From: CBDULX01 sp965368175
GTDB lineage: Bacteria > Pseudomonadota > Gammaproteobacteria > SZUA-229
NCBI GenBank assembly: GCA_965368175.1
Contig: CBDULX010000118.1
Location: forward strand, 1 to 9,578
Reading direction: 5' to 3'
DNA length: 9,578 nt
The notes below the pieces were generated by a model. It was given only the letters and a program-made list of their open reading frames with translations, had not been told where the DNA came from and did not search any database. Positions 1-5,993 of this stretch are shown piece after piece. The translations under genes and the position numbers were made by a program. Each line of letters opens with the position of its first letter. Position 1 is the first letter of the stretch.

Positions 1-112
1 TATGACTTATGACTTATGACTTATGACTTATGACTTATGACTTATGACTTATGACCTACGACCTACGACCTACGACCTACGACCTACGACCTACGACCTA
101 TGACCTACGACC
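1..112. repeat. Heptanucleotide tandem array, 16 units, running off the left edge
   Basis: Sixteen uninterrupted 7-bp units can be counted. Units 1-7 are TATGACT, unit 8 is TATGACC, units 9-14 are TACGACC, unit 15 is TATGACC and unit 16 is TACGACC. The array breaks at position 113. It starts at the first base of the window, so its true length is unknown. It lies six bases beyond the stop codon of the minus-strand response regulator, so it would be in the 3' untranslated part of that transcript, where it reads as repeated AGTCATA/GGTCGTA. Heptamer arrays of this sort are known from several bacterial groups and change length by slippage. I see no gene reading through it inside the window. Confidence 0.97.
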
Positions 113-118
113 TCGTTT

Positions 119-919
119 TCAAACTTCAGTCATCATCGCCATAATCAGCTGACGCACGGTATCCGTCTCGAATGGCTTGTCACAGATCCCCGAGACTCCG
201 GCCTGCTCGATGGCTGATAACACCCCCTGATTGCCTTCGGAGGTCACCATAATCACCGGTATTGATGGTTGATTACTCTGATTACGAATATAATCCAGCA
301 GCGCCTTACCATCCATTTCGGGCATATTGTAATCACTGACAACAAAATCAAAAAACTGATTCTCCAGTTGTGGAATAGCATTAATACCGTCATCAGCTTC
401 CTCTATTTGTTCGATGCCAAGTCCGTTCAGAACACGTCTGATGTGATTACGGGACATACGACTATCATCCACAATCAATACCCTGAGATCCTCCACATGG
501 ATGTCTTCAAAATTAAGATGATCCGGACTGATAACATCCAGAGTATTATACAGAGCCCGTTTAAGCTGAGAGAACTCAAAAGGCTTGGGCAATATCGCCG
601 TTACCCCCGCCTGTCTGATCGGTTCCAGAAACTGGCGACCGGTTTCACTGGTAATTAACATAAACGCAATGGATTCCAGCTCTTCGTCTTCACGAATTTT
701 CTGCACCAGTTCGTAGCCGGTCATGTCGGGTAAATACATGGCACTGATCACCAGATCCGGGTATATCTGATGCATCAAAGAAACGGCCATTTTACCCGTA
801 TTGGTCGTTTCAAAACGACTGATGCCTGCCTGTATCAATTCATTGACAATAAATCTGGTTTGACTGGGTGAAGGCTCCACCAGGAGCACAAATAGATCAG
901 CCAGAGACTTTCCCGACAT
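119..919 (-). CDS. Response regulator with two receiver domains, first one degenerate
   Basis: A 266-residue protein made only of two CheY-like receiver (REC) domains with no output domain, so it probably signals in the cytoplasm through protein contacts. REC2 (about residues 144-262) has the full active site: acidic pair D151-D152, phosphoacceptor D196 in a VVSDYNMPEMDG context, T226 and K248 before PF. REC1 (about 8-127) keeps T90 and K112, but the phosphoacceptor position is A60 (VISAMYLPDMTG) and the acidic pair is E15-P16, so it should not be phosphorylated in the normal way. The ATG at 917-919 has an AGGAA at 929-933 as a plausible ribosome binding site. The gene is divergent from aat, and no kinase gene lies beside it in the window. 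The family is certain; the pathway (chemotaxis, pili, phosphorelay) is not. The pilus-like secretin is too far away (about 7 kb) to count as a partner. Confidence 0.93.
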   Translation of the reverse strand: MSGKSLADLFVLLVEPSPSQTRFIVNELIQAGISRFETTNTGKMAVSLMHQIYPDLVISAMYLPDMTGYELVQKIREDEELESIAFMLITSETGRQFLEPIRQAGVTAILPKPFEFSQLKRALYNTLDVISPDHLNFEDIHVEDLRVLIVDDSRMSRNHIRRVLNGLGIEQIEEADDGINAIPQLENQFFDFVVSDYNMPEMDGKALLDYIRNQSNQPSIPVIMVTSEGNQGVLSAIEQAGVSGICDKPFETDTVRQLIMAMMTEV

Positions 920-943
920 AAACTACTATTCCTGAATTGAATA

Positions 944-949
944 ATTATA
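944..949 (-). promoter_or_regulatory. Candidate -10 box for the response regulator
   Basis: A perfect TATAAT is read on the minus strand, which would place transcription start near 937 and leave a leader of about 18 bases before the ATG. The sequence 17 bases upstream (GCTGCT) does not resemble a -35 box. The region is AT-rich, so a chance match is possible. Confidence 0.35.
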
Positions 950-953
950 TTAA

Positions 954-983
954 TTGATTTGAGTGTAGCAGCTTTCGTACACT
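954..983 (+). promoter_or_regulatory. Candidate sigma-70 promoter for aat
   Basis: TTGATT at 954-959 and TACACT at 978-983 are separated by 18 bases, giving four of six matches in each box. The expected start of transcription falls at about 990, which is the A of the aat ATG. No Shine-Dalgarno sequence precedes that ATG. Together these suggest a leaderless or nearly leaderless message. This is inference from spacing alone. Confidence 0.35.
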
Positions 984-989
984 TGTCTT

Positions 990-1664
990 ATGAGACACAT
1001 TGAATGGCTGGCTGAAGATCCAGCAGAACCCTTTCCCCCTGTTGAACAGGCGTTGCTCGATCCGGATGGATTACTGGCCGTGGGTGGCGATTTGTCACCC
1101 CAGCGCCTGCTTAATGCTTACCAGCATGGTATCTTTCCCTGGTATACCGAAGGTGAACCCATACTCTGGTGGTCTCCAGACCCCCGTTGTGTGTTATTTC
1201 CAGAAAAACTCAAGATCTCTCGCAGCCTGCGAAAAACACTGCGCAAGAAGCTGTTCGAAGTACGCATGGATACTGCCTTCGAAGCGGTTATGCGTGCCTG
1301 TGCAGAGAATCGCCCCAACCAGAAGGGTACCTGGATAACCGAAGATATACTGCAGGCCTATGTAAATATGCACCAGCTCGGTTTTGCCCATAGCGTTGAA
1401 TGCTGGCAGGATGGGCAGCTGGCAGGCGGCCTCTACGGCATGGCCATAGGTAAAGTCTTCTTTGGTGAATCCATGTTCAGTCGGAAAACCGATGCCTCTA
1501 AAGTCGCTATGGTGTATTTATGTGAATACCTGAAACAACATGGGTTCAGGTTAATCGACAGCCAGGTCTATACCCAGCATCTGGAAAGTCTGGGCGCAGA
1601 ATTGATCCCCAGAACCCGTTTTGTAGAATTGCTCAAAAAGTATTGCTGGGAAGACGCGCCTTAA
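990..1664 (+). CDS. aat: Leucyl/phenylalanyl-tRNA--protein transferase
   Basis: Aat (EC 2.3.2.6) moves Leu or Phe from charged tRNA to the N-terminal Arg or Lys of proteins, marking them for ClpS/ClpAP degradation in the cytoplasm. The 224 residues are close to the 234 of E. coli Aat. Family motifs are present in order: DGLLAVGGDLSP (26-37), GIFPWY (47-52), LWWSPDPR (59-66), GTWIT (113-117), GGLYG (146-150), GESMFSR (159-165) and LESLGAELIPR (198-208). The ATG at 990 matches the family N-terminus; upstream there is no convincing ribosome binding site. In many gammaproteobacteria aat sits with ate or infA; here it is followed 54 bases later by thrC on the same strand, with no functional link. 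The product is certain. Confidence 0.97.
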   Translation: MRHIEWLAEDPAEPFPPVEQALLDPDGLLAVGGDLSPQRLLNAYQHGIFPWYTEGEPILWWSPDPRCVLFPEKLKISRSLRKTLRKKLFEVRMDTAFEAVMRACAENRPNQKGTWITEDILQAYVNMHQLGFAHSVECWQDGQLAGGLYGMAIGKVFFGESMFSRKTDASKVAMVYLCEYLKQHGFRLIDSQVYTQHLESLGAELIPRTRFVELLKKYCWEDAP

Positions 1665-1685
1665 TCATGAATCCTGGCGCCGAAT

Positions 1686-1698
1686 CCGATATAATCGG
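1686..1698 (+). promoter_or_regulatory. Candidate -10 box in a small dyad upstream of thrC
   Basis: A TATAAT at 1690-1695 lies 23 bases before the thrC start, within a short dyad (CCGAT-ATA-ATCGG, 1686-1698). The position where a -35 box would be (about 1667-1672, ATGAAT) is a poor match. It may be a weak or activated promoter for thrC, or thrC may be read through from aat. No strong Shine-Dalgarno sequence precedes the thrC ATG. Confidence 0.28.
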
Positions 1699-1718
1699 CA
1701 AAAAATTCTGGACCCAAC

Positions 1719-3191
1719 ATGAAATTCATCGAAACCCGCGGCAATGACGGCAAACGACCTGTAAACGTCAGTTTTTCCGAGGCCATTCTGAGCCCTATTT
1801 CATCCTTCGGCGGCATCTATTCACCCGAATCGATTCCTCAACTGGGCCAGGCATTTCTAGAGCAGCATCTGGACTCAGATTACAAAGCCCTGGCCCGCGA
1901 TATCCTGTCCCGATTCGAAATAGATATAGAACAGGCGGTCATCGACAGGGCACTGGCCCTGTATGATGGTTTCGATGACCCCGGCAATCCGGTACCCGTG
2001 GTCAAAGTTCATGATGATCTTTATGTTAGCGAGCTCTACCACGGCCCAACCCGCGCATTTAAAGACATGGCCCTGCAGCCATTCGGAATCGTGTTATCGT
2101 CCATCGCCCAGCAACGCAATGAAAATTACCTGATTCTGGCCGCCACCTCTGGCGATACCGGCCCGGCAGCACTGGAAACCTTTAAAAACAGGGCCAATGT
2201 CAGGGTTGCCTGCCTGTATCCGGATGGCGGCACTTCCGATGTACAACGCCTGCAAATGGTGACAGAAGATGCCGATAACCTGAAGGTGATTGGCATCAAG
2301 GGTGATTTCGATGATGCCCAGAGCGCTCTGAAACACCTCCTGGGTTCCGATAGCTTCAAGGACAAATTGCAACAGAAAAAGATTTATCTGTCTGCAGCCA
2401 ACTCAGTTAATTTCGGCCGTATTATTTTCCAGATTATTTACCACATCCATTCCTACCTGGAACTGGTGCGTCAGAATGCTATTACCATGGGCGACAAGGT
2501 TTACCTGGATGTCCCCAGTGGTAACTTCGGCAATGCCCTGGGTGGCTACTACGCCATGAAGATGGGACTGCCAGTGGAAAAAATCCTGATTGCTTCCAAC
2601 AACAATAATGTGCTGACCAGGGTAATCAAAACCGGTGCCTACGACTTGCGCAATTTATCTGTGATTCCAACCACCTCACCGGCCATGGACATACTTAAAT
2701 CATCCAATATCGAACGGATATTATTTGACCTATTGGGTGCCGAACGTACTAAACAGTTAATGTATCAGCTGGATAATGATCACCATTACCAGCTGGACGC
2801 AGATGAACTGACTAAACTGCAGGAAATTTTTGCCGCCGATTTCTGTAACGACACAGAAGGCAAACAATATATCAAGGACGCCTTTGCCAAAGGCTATTTA
2901 ATGGACCCTCACACCGCCACCTGTTTCAAGACCTATGAAACCTGCCGGGAAAAACCACTGAAAACCATCGTTTACTCCACTGCAGAGTGGACCAAGTTTT
3001 CACCAGTAATCGCCAATGCCTTAACCGGTGAAGTCGATGCCCACGATATCGATGCACTGGCATCGATCGCTAAACAGGCGAATATCCAGATTCCTCAATT
3101 GATCCAGGAACTGTTCGATAAACCCATCGCGCAGGATACGATCATCGATAAAAAACAGATCGAACAGGAAATACTGGAGTTTCTTGAATAA
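1719..3191 (+). CDS. thrC: Threonine synthase, long form
   Basis: ThrC (EC 4.2.3.1) is the PLP enzyme that converts O-phosphohomoserine to threonine, the last step of the pathway that includes hom in this window. The PLP lysine is K115 in the motif GPTRAFKDMALQPFG (109-123). AATSGDTGPAA (141-151) and PSGNFGNALGG (266-276) form the cofactor phosphate and substrate region, and DPHTA (396-400) is the C-terminal family motif. At 490 residues it is longer than E. coli ThrC (428). The N-terminus (MKFIETRGNDG, FSEAILSPISSFGGIY) reminds me of the form found in Campylobacterota; that subtype is from memory and unverified. The ATG at 1719 matches the family start. The gene is convergent with hom, whereas many gammaproteobacteria have hom followed directly by thrC on one strand. 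Its stop is 49 bases before a large palindrome that may end its transcript. Confidence 0.96.
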   Translation: MKFIETRGNDGKRPVNVSFSEAILSPISSFGGIYSPESIPQLGQAFLEQHLDSDYKALARDILSRFEIDIEQAVIDRALALYDGFDDPGNPVPVVKVHDDLYVSELYHGPTRAFKDMALQPFGIVLSSIAQQRNENYLILAATSGDTGPAALETFKNRANVRVACLYPDGGTSDVQRLQMVTEDADNLKVIGIKGDFDDAQSALKHLLGSDSFKDKLQQKKIYLSAANSVNFGRIIFQIIYHIHSYLELVRQNAITMGDKVYLDVPSGNFGNALGGYYAMKMGLPVEKILIASNNNNVLTRVIKTGAYDLRNLSVIPTTSPAMDILKSSNIERILFDLLGAERTKQLMYQLDNDHHYQLDADELTKLQEIFAADFCNDTEGKQYIKDAFAKGYLMDPHTATCFKTYETCREKPLKTIVYSTAEWTKFSPVIANALTGEVDAHDIDALASIAKQANIQIPQLIQELFDKPIAQDTIIDKKQIEQEILEFLE

Positions 3192-3240
3192 GCCCCCTGA
3201 CGGACAGTTACTCATAACCGCTTATTCAAAGGATATATAA

Positions 3241-3319
3241 CTTTGCCACGGAGGCACAGAGAACACAGAGTGTTTAGTAATATAAATTTCTCTGTGCACT
3301 CTGTGCCTCCGTGGCAAAG
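3241..3319. repeat. 79-bp palindromic element, copy 1
   Basis: Arms at 3241-3261 and 3299-3319 are perfect 21-bp reverse complements (beginning CTTTGCCACGG and ending CCGTGGCAAAG). After a 2-base mismatch the stem continues for 7 more pairs (3264-3270 with 3290-3296), leaving a 19-base AT-rich loop. The arms contain repeated CACAGAG/CTCTGTG words. Copy 2 at 4559-4637 differs by one base. No transposase is encoded, so it is a non-autonomous palindromic repeat. Confidence 0.95.
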
Positions 3320-3331
3320 CCTTTATTTTTT
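3241..3331 (+). terminator. Possible transcription terminator of thrC
   Basis: Read on the plus strand, the long hairpin at 3241-3319 begins 49 bases after the thrC stop and is followed by CCTTTATTTTTT (3320-3331), a T-rich tract. Hairpin plus T tract resembles an intrinsic terminator, although the stem is much longer than usual. It lies between convergent genes, where a terminator is expected. Confidence 0.45.
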
Positions 3332-3337
3332 AGAGTA

Positions 3338-3440
3338 CTAGCCCAGATTCCCATACGAATACGAGTAATCTGGCCTTCTATTGCTTTCAATGCTTCTATT
3401 TCACCAATCGCAGCATACATGTTTTATTCAACGAACACTG
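3338..3440 (-). pseudogene. Fossil C-terminal fragment of hom
   Basis: On the minus strand this stretch reads like the last 34 codons of hom (about S403 to the stop), with identical runs such as AAIGEIEALK and EGQITRIRM. It is dead: the codon matching K408 is a TAA stop (3426-3424), and a small indel near the end shifts the frame so the native MEHLG ending becomes MGIWA and the stop is lost. It has no start codon of its own. It is part of the direct duplication and arose from the hom 3' end at 4655-4758. Confidence 0.93.
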
Positions 3441-3461
3441 TAGTTTTAGGGATGCAGTTTT

Positions 3462-3527
3462 AGGGACACGATACTTAATTAGAGCAAGTCTTACATGGAA
3501 ACATCAAGAATTAAGTATCGTGTCCCT
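3462..3527. repeat. 66-bp hairpin repeat with 19-bp perfect arms
   Basis: Arms AGGGACACGATACTTAATT (3462-3480) and its exact reverse complement (3509-3527) surround a 28-base loop. It sits directly inside the duplicated block, in a gene-free stretch. Sequences of this kind (GGGACA...ACTTAATT) remind me of palindromes mobilised by REP-associated Y1 transposases; that is recall, not shown here. No transposase is present. The 3' flank repeats the word CCCTTTA. Confidence 0.92.
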
Positions 3528-3553
3528 TTAATTCCCTTTAGTTCCAATTTAAT

Positions 3554-3940
3554 TTAAAAGGGCCACATTCTAATTTTACGTTTCTTCTTTTCTGGCAAGA
3601 TTTTCACTTTGTAACTATTGCCAAGCCTATGCACATAGCCCTCCATTGTGCGCGAATCAGTCTCAATGATGGATTGCATAAATTCATTGAGGCATGGGCA
3701 TTCCTCCACATAACAAATAGCAGGCCCATATTCGGTTGTCGAATTTTCAAATAGGCTGATGCACTGATAGGCCAGCCCCAGGGAATTAATAGCCGCGCTT
3801 CGGTCAAAATTTGTCGGGCTAAACCGGATACCTAGATATAGTGTATTGTCTGCCAACTCTTTTTTAAATTGTGATCTAAAACCGGCGCTTAACTTATGCG
3901 GTTCTTGAAGGATGACTTTGATCCTGTAAAATTTATCCAC
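3554..3940 (-). CDS. Hypothetical protein, 128 residues
   Basis: I do not recognise this protein. It starts at a GTG (3938-3940) preceded by an AGAGAG-like ribosome binding site about 7 bases away. It has no signal peptide or membrane segment. Visible features are a mixed alpha/beta-looking composition, a pair of cysteines in YVEECPCLNEF (about residues 77-87) and a strongly basic C-terminus (EKKKRKIRMWPF). The frame stays open upstream to a TAA at 4078-4076, but without an ATG, so the N-terminus may be longer, or the gene may be a truncated remnant. It lies inside the segment enclosed by the hom-end duplication, surrounded by repeats, which suggests imported DNA. Whether it is expressed is unknown. 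Confidence 0.5.
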   Translation of the reverse strand: MDKFYRIKVILQEPHKLSAGFRSQFKKELADNTLYLGIRFSPTNFDRSAAINSLGLAYQCISLFENSTTEYGPAICYVEECPCLNEFMQSIIETDSRTMEGYVHRLGNSYKVKILPEKKKRKIRMWPF

Positions 3941-4545
3941 TGTGTGCTCTCTGGACTGGACTGCATTGCTAAGAAAAGCAAACTGACCTCCATGCCAGAA
4001 CGTACACCAGAAGTCCAGTCTGGATAAGTAAACATTAGTAGCTGGGGCATATTGTGTATATAGGGAAGTGTCTGATTATTTTGTAGGAAAAATCTGACGC
4101 AAAAAAAACCTGAATTCCGCAACCAGAAGGGTCAGTCGGTGAATTGAATTAATGGGGTCGGTGAAGCTACCGCATCCTCGGTAACCGCTCCTGCGTTACT
4201 CTACCTCCTGTATCCATACAGTCGTGCTCGCATCTTACCTACATCTGTGTAGCAACAATTGATAATCATTTACACTAGTTACGATTCCTTAAATTTTATT
4301 AACCTATGCCTGCTCATCACCATATAGATAGCAAAAACCAGCTTAAGCTTATCCTTACAACCTGCAATAATCCGGGTTAGAGAATAATGGCACTTCCCAC
4401 CCCACAATGTGGTTTCGAGTTCCTTAAAACAGTCATTTCATCCATAAAAAATAGCATTTAAGCCTCTATTTAGCTCTTTTTCAAGGACTTTATTTTTTTT
4501 ATTCAACAACTTACGTGGGTCCGACCCCGAACTACGAACTATAAA
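3941..4545. other. Gene-free, repeat-bearing part of the inserted segment
   Basis: I see no convincing gene in these 605 bases. A 77-codon minus-strand frame at 3889-4122 overlaps the hypothetical gene and has no family signature. A short minus-strand frame (about 4525 to 4446) reads KKNKVLEKELNRGLNAIFYG and then stops; it could be a gene remnant, but it is too short to judge. The stretch contains one copy of a ~50-bp interspersed repeat (4176-4225) and AT-rich DNA with an eight-T run near 4493-4500. Confidence 0.6.
4176..4225. repeat. Interspersed ~50-bp repeat, copy 1
   Basis: This stretch matches 7835-7885 closely, starting at CCTCGGTAAC and ending at CAGTCGT, with about four differences including a one-base indel. 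It contains the small palindrome CTGTATCCATACAG (4208-4221). In the other copy both arms are changed in step (CTGCATCCATGCAG), so pairing is kept. The flanks of the two copies differ, although both have an ATTCCTTA word further downstream. Confidence 0.9.
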
Positions 4546-4758
4546 TCAAAGGATATAACTTTGCCACGGAGGCACAGAGAACACAGAGTGTTTAGTAATA
4601 TAAATTTCTCTGTGCACTCTGTGCCTCTGTGGCAAAGCCTTTATTTATAGAGTACTACCCCAGATGCTCCATACGAATACGAGTAATCTGGCCTTCTATT
4701 GTTTTCAATGCTTCTATTTCACCAATCGCAGCATTCATATTCTTTTCAACGACCACTG
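4546..4758. repeat. Direct duplication, right copy (contains the functional hom 3' end)
   Basis: These 213 bp pair with 3226-3440. This copy carries the intact end of hom (stop codon TAG at 4657-4655) followed, in the hom direction, by the 79-bp palindrome. Because hom reads through intact here, this is taken as the source or retained copy. Confidence 0.95.
4559..4637. repeat. 79-bp palindromic element, copy 2
   Basis: This is the same palindrome as at 3241-3319, with a single C-to-T change that converts one stem pair to a wobble or mismatch. It begins 17 bases beyond the hom stop codon, so it may form a hairpin at the 3' end of the alaC-hom transcript. No T tract follows it on the minus strand, so a classical intrinsic terminator is not clear there. 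Confidence 0.94.
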
Positions 4759-5965
4759 AGGTCAGCAGTATCAGTTGCACTCGACTCTGACCTGGCTGTG
4801 GCTCCTTCTGGATTATTGCTTCGATGCTAATATTATGCACGGCAAAAATTCGGGTAACATCGGCCAGTACACCCGGACGATCTTCTGCCAGCATACGCAG
4901 ATAATAGGAGGTCTCGAAGGCATCCTGTTCCAGTACAGGTATATCTAATATGGCCTCAGGCTGGAAGCCCAACAACGCTACCCGGTGATCCTGATCGGCA
5001 TCCATGGCACGGGCCACATCCACCAGATCTGCCACTACGGCAGAGGCGGTTGGTTCTGCACCGGCACCGGCACCATAATACAGGGTTGGACCTACCGCAT
5101 CCGCTTTAACCAGTACCGCATTCATTACGCCATCCACATTCGCAATCAGACGGCGCTCCGGGATCAGTGTTGGATGTACACGCATCTCGATTCCCTTCGC
5201 CGTTTTACGTGCAATCCCCAGATGTTTAATTCGATAGCCCAGTTGTTCAGCATACACGACGTCTTCCGGGGTAATTTTGCTGATCCCTTCGGTATATGTT
5301 TTATCGAACTGTAATTCGATACCAAACGCCAGAGATGCCAGAATAGTTAATTTATGAGCGGCGTCTATACCTTCCACATCAAAGGTGGGATCAACTTCTG
5401 CATAACCCAGCTCCTGGGCTTCTTTCAGAACATCACCAAAATCACGACCCTTGTCGCGCATTTCAGTAAGGATGAAATTGCCGGTGCCGTTAATGATGCC
5501 GGCGATCCATTCGATGCGATTAGCCGCCAGACCTTCTCGCACCGCTTTAATAATGGGAATACCGCCGGCGACTGCTGCTTCATAAGCCACAATGACGCCT
5601 TTTTCCTGGGCCGCCCTGAATATTTCTGCACCGTGCAGTGCAATCAGCGCCTTGTTGGCCGTAACCACATGCTTTCCATTGGCTATGGCCTGCAATACAA
5701 ATTCACGGGCCGGTGAGTAACCTCCAATCAGTTCAACGACTATATCCACATCGGGGTCGTTGACCACGTCCTCACCATTGTCCGTAAGCCTGACCCTGGC
5801 GGGATCAAGCAACGTCTGCTGATCAATCTCCCGTGCTGCGGCATGTACGATTTCCAGACTGCGGCCAAGGCGGCGTGTAATTTCTTCTGCATTTCTGAGC
5901 AATACCGTCGCGGTACCACCACCCACTGTACCCAGACCCAATAAGCCAATCTTGACCGGTTTCAT
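4655..5965 (-). CDS. hom: Homoserine dehydrogenase with C-terminal ACT domain
   Basis: This enzyme (EC 1.1.1.3) reduces aspartate semialdehyde to homoserine with NAD(P)H, the branch point to threonine and methionine. The 436 residues show an N-terminal Rossmann fold with GLLGLGTVGGG (7-17), the VTANKALIA nucleotide/substrate loop with K105 (101-109), and AGGIPI (133-138). The family signature runs from A183 to K205 (LGYAEVDPTFDVEGIDAAHK), with D196, D201 and catalytic-type K205. A C-terminal ACT domain (about 354-432, LAEDRPGVLADV) usually gives threonine feedback control. It is monofunctional, with no aspartokinase part. A good Shine-Dalgarno GGAGAAG (5979-5973) lies 7 bases before the ATG. 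It starts 28 bases after the alaC stop, so the two are very likely cotranscribed. Its last ~100 bp are duplicated as a fossil near thrC. Confidence 0.97.
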   Translation of the reverse strand: MKPVKIGLLGLGTVGGGTATVLLRNAEEITRRLGRSLEIVHAAAREIDQQTLLDPARVRLTDNGEDVVNDPDVDIVVELIGGYSPAREFVLQAIANGKHVVTANKALIALHGAEIFRAAQEKGVIVAYEAAVAGGIPIIKAVREGLAANRIEWIAGIINGTGNFILTEMRDKGRDFGDVLKEAQELGYAEVDPTFDVEGIDAAHKLTILASLAFGIELQFDKTYTEGISKITPEDVVYAEQLGYRIKHLGIARKTAKGIEMRVHPTLIPERRLIANVDGVMNAVLVKADAVGPTLYYGAGAGAEPTASAVVADLVDVARAMDADQDHRVALLGFQPEAILDIPVLEQDAFETSYYLRMLAEDRPGVLADVTRIFAVHNISIEAIIQKEPQPGQSRVQLILLTSVVVEKNMNAAIGEIEALKTIEGQITRIRMEHLG

Positions 5966-5993
5966 TTATTTTCTTCTCCACACGTCAAAGGGC

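Larger units (their letters stand above)
3226..3440. repeat. Direct duplication, left copy (palindrome plus hom 3' end)
   Basis: This 215-bp block aligns along its length with 4546-4758. By hand I count about 11 substitutions and three small indels. It consists of a TCAAAGGATATA lead-in, a 79-bp palindrome and the reverse complement of the last ~100 bp of hom. The match ends abruptly at the CACTG at 3436-3440. Both copies are in the same orientation and enclose 1.1 kb of unrelated sequence (3441-4545). Confidence 0.95.

Noticed and set aside
1..112. Reading the heptamer array as a CRISPR array
   Set aside because: Units are contiguous 7-bp repeats with no spacers and there are no cas genes nearby.
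269..658. 129-codon plus-strand frame opposite the response regulator
   Set aside because: It lies wholly antisense to a gene with clear receiver domain motifs and has no family signature or ribosome binding site; it is a shadow frame.
3955..4019. ACTGGACT (3955-3962) and AGTCCAGT (4012-4019) as an operator or hairpin upstream of the hypothetical gene
   Set aside because: An 8-base match with a 49-base loop is too weak without comparative support.
3889..4122. 77-codon minus-strand frame in the inserted segment
   Set aside because: It overlaps the larger hypothetical gene out of frame, has no family signature and lies in low-complexity, repeat-adjacent DNA.
4154..4528. GGGGTCGG (4154-4161) and CCGACCCC (4521-4528) as ends of a small mobile element
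   Set aside because: Only 8 bases match, the flanks do not extend the complementarity, and no transposase or target duplication is seen; chance is a fair explanation.
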